This document shows, piece after piece, positions 6,807 to 8,684 of a stretch of 8,684 bases of DNA. Every line of letters starts with the position of its first letter. Position 1 is the first letter of the stretch. The notes below the pieces were generated by a model, which did no database searches, was not told where the DNA came from, and was given only the letters and a program-made list of their open reading frames with translations. The translations under genes and the position numbers were made by a program. This DNA is from Candidatus Phaeomarinibacter sp. (lineage in GTDB: Bacteria > Pseudomonadota > Alphaproteobacteria > CGMCC-115125), in assembly GCA_028279995.1 (NCBI GenBank), contig JANQMQ010000101.1:1-8684 (forward strand). Direction: 5' to 3'.

Positions 6807-7298
6807 ATGAAATTCAGTTTTGGCAACCGCGCTGTCCTCGTCGCAGGACTTCTTGCCTTCGGCACCGGCATGATGGGCAGTGCTGCCACCGCGCAGGAAC
6901 CTGCACGCAACATCACCATCGATCCTTCCCTCACCTCGATGTCCGTACCGCATCTGCACGCCTGCCAGCAGGGATTCGAAGCCCTTTTCGGTGTTCCCGA
7001 AGGCGCAGACCCGGACGAAACCCTGATGATCAGGGGCGCCCGGCAGACTTATTTCCAGGACCAGCGCTTCGGCGACCAGTTCAAAAGCACCCTGGAAATC
7101 GCCATGCCCTATGAGCGCGTGCTACCGCCCGGCCCGCCGGACGGTGCCGTGATTCCCGGGCGTATCACCTGCAGCTTCATTGAACAGGCGGAAGGCGAGT
7201 TTCCCGCCATGCCCAACGCCGTGACCCTTGAAGAGGAAGGCGTCACCCGCAGCCTCAGTGACCAGGAACGGTCTCTTTTCCGCATAAATACGGAGTAA
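6807..7298 (+). CDS. Small secreted protein of unknown function
   Basis: A 163-residue protein I do not recognise. Residues 1-29 are a clear Sec signal peptide: Lys2/Arg8, hydrophobic core AVLVAGLLAFGTGMMG, and ATA before Gln30. The mature part of about 134 residues is predicted to be periplasmic and has two cysteines, Cys53 (HLHACQQGF) and Cys122 (GRITCSFIE), which may form a disulfide. It has no membrane segment, lipobox or catalytic signature that I can identify. The start is somewhat uncertain: ATG 6807 (or TTG 6804) gives the signal peptide, but the best ribosome binding site, AAGGA at 6787-6791, is 15 bases away and is closer to an out-of-frame ATG at 6794. It is divergent from sdhC. 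It is followed by 180 gene-free bases, so co-transcription with the thioesterase is uncertain. Confidence 0.75.
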   Translation: MKFSFGNRAVLVAGLLAFGTGMMGSAATAQEPARNITIDPSLTSMSVPHLHACQQGFEALFGVPEGADPDETLMIRGARQTYFQDQRFGDQFKSTLEIAMPYERVLPPGPPDGAVIPGRITCSFIEQAEGEFPAMPNAVTLEEEGVTRSLSDQERSLFRINTE

Positions 7299-7478
7299 AG
7301 ACCGGCAAAACCGCTCCGCAAAATGATTTGCATAGATCGATGATCGCGCCCACGGACGCAGCGCCTCACTGACACAAGTGTAAGTGCGCAAATGGCGTTG
7401 CATGGCGCCCGGATTGTGCCCTGTACCGGTCATACAGACCTTGTTCCCATATTCCATGACTGCGGGGACAAAGAACGC
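7299..7478 (+). other. Intergenic region, no recognisable element
   Basis: This 180-base gap separates the secreted-protein gene from the thioesterase gene. The thioesterase frame stays open back to 7392, but those 29 codons are unlike the family and have no good ribosome binding site. I see only a weak four-base dyad (cact/agtg near 7367-7380), and no clear terminator or promoter. Confidence 0.4.
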
Positions 7479-7928
7479 ATGACCATACAGCCCATCAACC
7501 AGGAGGGCCTGCCTGGCGAACTCAGCCGAGTGGCTGCCACTGTGCTCGGTCAGCCCTTTACCCGGCTCGTCGGTGCACAGATGTCGGCCATCCGCGAAGG
7601 GCACCTTGAGCTCTACGTCGATAATCGCGAAGAGCTGAGCCAGCAGAACGGGTTCATCCATGGCGGCGTCATTGGATACCTGGCAGACAACGCCATGGCG
7701 GCCGTCGCCGGCACCATGCGGCCCGAGGGAGCGCTGGGTACGGTCACTGCCGAGTACAAGATCAACATCCTCCGCCCTGCTGTGGGCAAGCGCGCCATCG
7801 TACGGGCCAATGTTGTTCGTCGCGGCAGGACCCAGTCTGTCACGGAAGCAAAGGTATCCTGCACCCATGAAGGCGAAGAGAAACTCGTCGCCGTCGCACT
7901 GGCCACCATCAGCTATCTCTATCCGTAA
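7479..7928 (+). CDS. PaaI-like hotdog-fold acyl-CoA thioesterase
   Basis: A 149-residue single hotdog domain. Residues 57-72 read QNGFIHGGVIGYLADN: the long central helix with the His61-Gly-Gly motif and Asp70 matches the PaaI/YdiI thioesterase group, which hydrolyses acyl- or aryl-CoA to the free acid and CoA. Strands AEYKINILRPAVGKRAIVRANVVRRGRTQSVTEAKVS follow (about residues 91-127) and form the dimer sheet. I chose ATG 7479 because the domain starts a few residues in and the length fits the family; GGGGA lies ten bases upstream. The stop is only 12 bases from the next start, so it forms an operon with the crotonase. The pairing suggests fatty-acid or aromatic-acid CoA metabolism; the substrate is not determinable. 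Confidence 0.87.
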   Translation: MTIQPINQEGLPGELSRVAATVLGQPFTRLVGAQMSAIREGHLELYVDNREELSQQNGFIHGGVIGYLADNAMAAVAGTMRPEGALGTVTAEYKINILRPAVGKRAIVRANVVRRGRTQSVTEAKVSCTHEGEEKLVAVALATISYLYP

Positions 7929-7940
7929 GGGAACGATCCG

Positions 7941-8684
7941 ATGACACAGCCCACACGCGTGACCACACAAACAACTGACGGCGTGACGACGATCACAATG
8001 GATGATGGCAAGGTCAATGTGATGTCACCAGCGATGCTGCGTGATCTCCATGCAGCTTTTGAAACAGCGGAAGCGGACAGCGAGACCAAAGTCGTCCTTC
8101 TCACCAGCAGTGCAAAAGTCTTCTCTGCCGGCTTCGACATGGCCGTGTTTGCAGCGGGTGCCGATGCATCACTCGAGATGCTAATACTTGGTGCGGAACT
8201 GGCAGAACGCATTCTCAAATGCCCAAAACCTGTCGTAACCGCGTGCAGTGGACATGCCTATCCGATGGGCGCCTTCCTGATGCTGTGCGCGGATCTGCGT
8301 CTGGGCGCGGAAGGAAGCTACCGCATCGGCATGAATGAAGTTGCCATCGGCCTTACCCTGCCACAGTTCGCAATCGAGATCGCCCGCCAGCGCCTTACGC
8401 CTGCCTACTTCAACCGGTGTCTCATGACGGCTGAAATGCTGAACCCGGCCGAGGCGGCAATCGCCGGCTTCATCGACAAGGTCGTCCCCGCCGATACGCT
8501 GGAAGATCAGGCCCGCTACGCAGCTCACAGCCTGACCCGGATTGATCTCGCCGCGCATGCGGGGAGCAAGACCAAGGCCCGCGCAGATGCCTACAAGGCC
8601 TTGCGCCATGCTATCGACAGCGAACTGACACCAGCTGGTATTGCCGCATCGCTAGGCGGCGCCTTGCGATGCGGCAATACCAGC
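7941..8684 (+). CDS. Crotonase-fold enzyme, probably enoyl-CoA isomerase-like (3' end not in window)
   Basis: The frame is open for 248 codons to the window end with no stop. The crotonase fold is clear: the first oxyanion-hole segment KVFSAGFDM (residues 59-67), the second GHAYPMGAFLMLCADLRLG (104-122), and the catalytic helix region GMNEVAIGLTLP (130-141). In enoyl-CoA hydratase two glutamates act; here the first position is Phe112 and only Glu133 remains. A single Glu within an NE motif is the arrangement of delta3-delta2-enoyl-CoA isomerases (GLNETQLGI in the mitochondrial enzyme), so isomerase is more likely than hydratase. AAGGGA precedes the ATG. The gene follows the thioesterase by 12 bases. 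The last 17 codons overlap a long hairpin, so the C-terminal residues after about 231 should be treated with caution. Confidence 0.85.
   Translation, partial: MTQPTRVTTQTTDGVTTITMDDGKVNVMSPAMLRDLHAAFETAEADSETKVVLLTSSAKVFSAGFDMAVFAAGADASLEMLILGAELAERILKCPKPVVTACSGHAYPMGAFLMLCADLRLGAEGSYRIGMNEVAIGLTLPQFAIEIARQRLTPAYFNRCLMTAEMLNPAEAAIAGFIDKVVPADTLEDQARYAAHSLTRIDLAAHAGSKTKARADAYKALRHAIDSELTPAGIAASLGGALRCGNTS
8634..8684. repeat. Long near-perfect inverted repeat at the window end
   Basis: gctggtattgccgcatcg (8634-8651) and cgatgcggcaataccagc (8667-8684) are perfect 18-base inverted arms. The 15 bases between them also pair except for one T-T mismatch, leaving a three-base GGC loop. In total 23 of 24 possible pairs form. 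The right arm stops exactly at the window end, so the repeat could be longer. It lies inside the open crotonase frame. It could be a strong terminator or palindromic repeat, or a fold-back artefact at a contig end. Confidence 0.9.

Noticed and set aside
6794..7114. Plus-strand frame starting at the ATG closest to AAGGA
   Set aside because: Its product is Arg/Pro-rich with no signal peptide or domain, whereas the overlapping frame from 6807 has a textbook signal peptide. I kept only the start-site oddity as a finding.
7392..7478. 29-codon upstream extension of the thioesterase
   Set aside because: It has no good ribosome binding site and does not fit the hotdog family N-terminus. The ATG at 7479 gives the usual length.
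7122..7970. 282-codon minus-strand open frame opposite the thioesterase
   Set aside because: It overlaps a clear hotdog-fold gene and crosses intergenic DNA and the start of the crotonase. Its product has no recognisable motif.

Overview
The window is 8,684 bases of dense bacterial chromosome with ten annotated protein-coding genes plus two cut by the window ends. The canonical sdhC-sdhD-sdhA-sdhB order, the type of SDH subunits (heme-b SdhC/SdhD, SdhA close to the alphaproteobacterial/mitochondrial form), the moderately high GC content and the autotransporter-type outer membrane barrel all suggest a Gram-negative alphaproteobacterium. The lineage within that class cannot be fixed from the sequence alone.

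Region 1 (1-966, minus strand) is an arsenic resistance operon read arsR -> arsI -> arsC. It encodes an ArsR repressor with a C-terminal cysteine cluster, an ArsI-type C-As lyase with all expected metal and arsenic ligands, and the first 16 codons of a thioredoxin-coupled arsenate reductase of the low-molecular-weight phosphatase fold. Together they would sense trivalent arsenicals, demethylate methylarsenite and reduce arsenate; any efflux pump would lie beyond position 1. The short divergent region 967-1146 holds an AT-rich arsR promoter with overlapping palindromes and a separate promoter for the next gene.

Region 2 (1147-3042) contains a plus-strand secreted protein with a C-terminal autotransporter beta-barrel and an unusually short passenger. 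It converges, with only three bases between stop codons, on a minus-strand VOC/glyoxalase-fold gene. That VOC gene begins 18 bases after sdhB and probably forms the tail of the sdh transcript.

Region 3 (3061-6530, minus strand) is the complete succinate dehydrogenase (respiratory complex II) operon, with all flavin, iron-sulfur, heme and quinone-site residues in place. A 276-base upstream region with several GC-rich inverted repeats separates it from the divergent Region 4.

Region 4 (6807-8684, plus strand) starts with a small secreted protein of unknown function. It is followed by a hotdog-fold (PaaI-like) acyl-CoA thioesterase and, 12 bases later, a crotonase-fold enzyme whose active site keeps only one of the two hydratase glutamates and so looks more like an enoyl-CoA isomerase. 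The crotonase frame is open to the window end, where the last 51 bases form an almost perfect hairpin. This is the strangest structural feature of the window and may be either a genuine element or a fold-back assembly artefact. Apart from this hairpin I see mostly known families in slightly unusual arrangements, and no clear evidence of an entirely new system.
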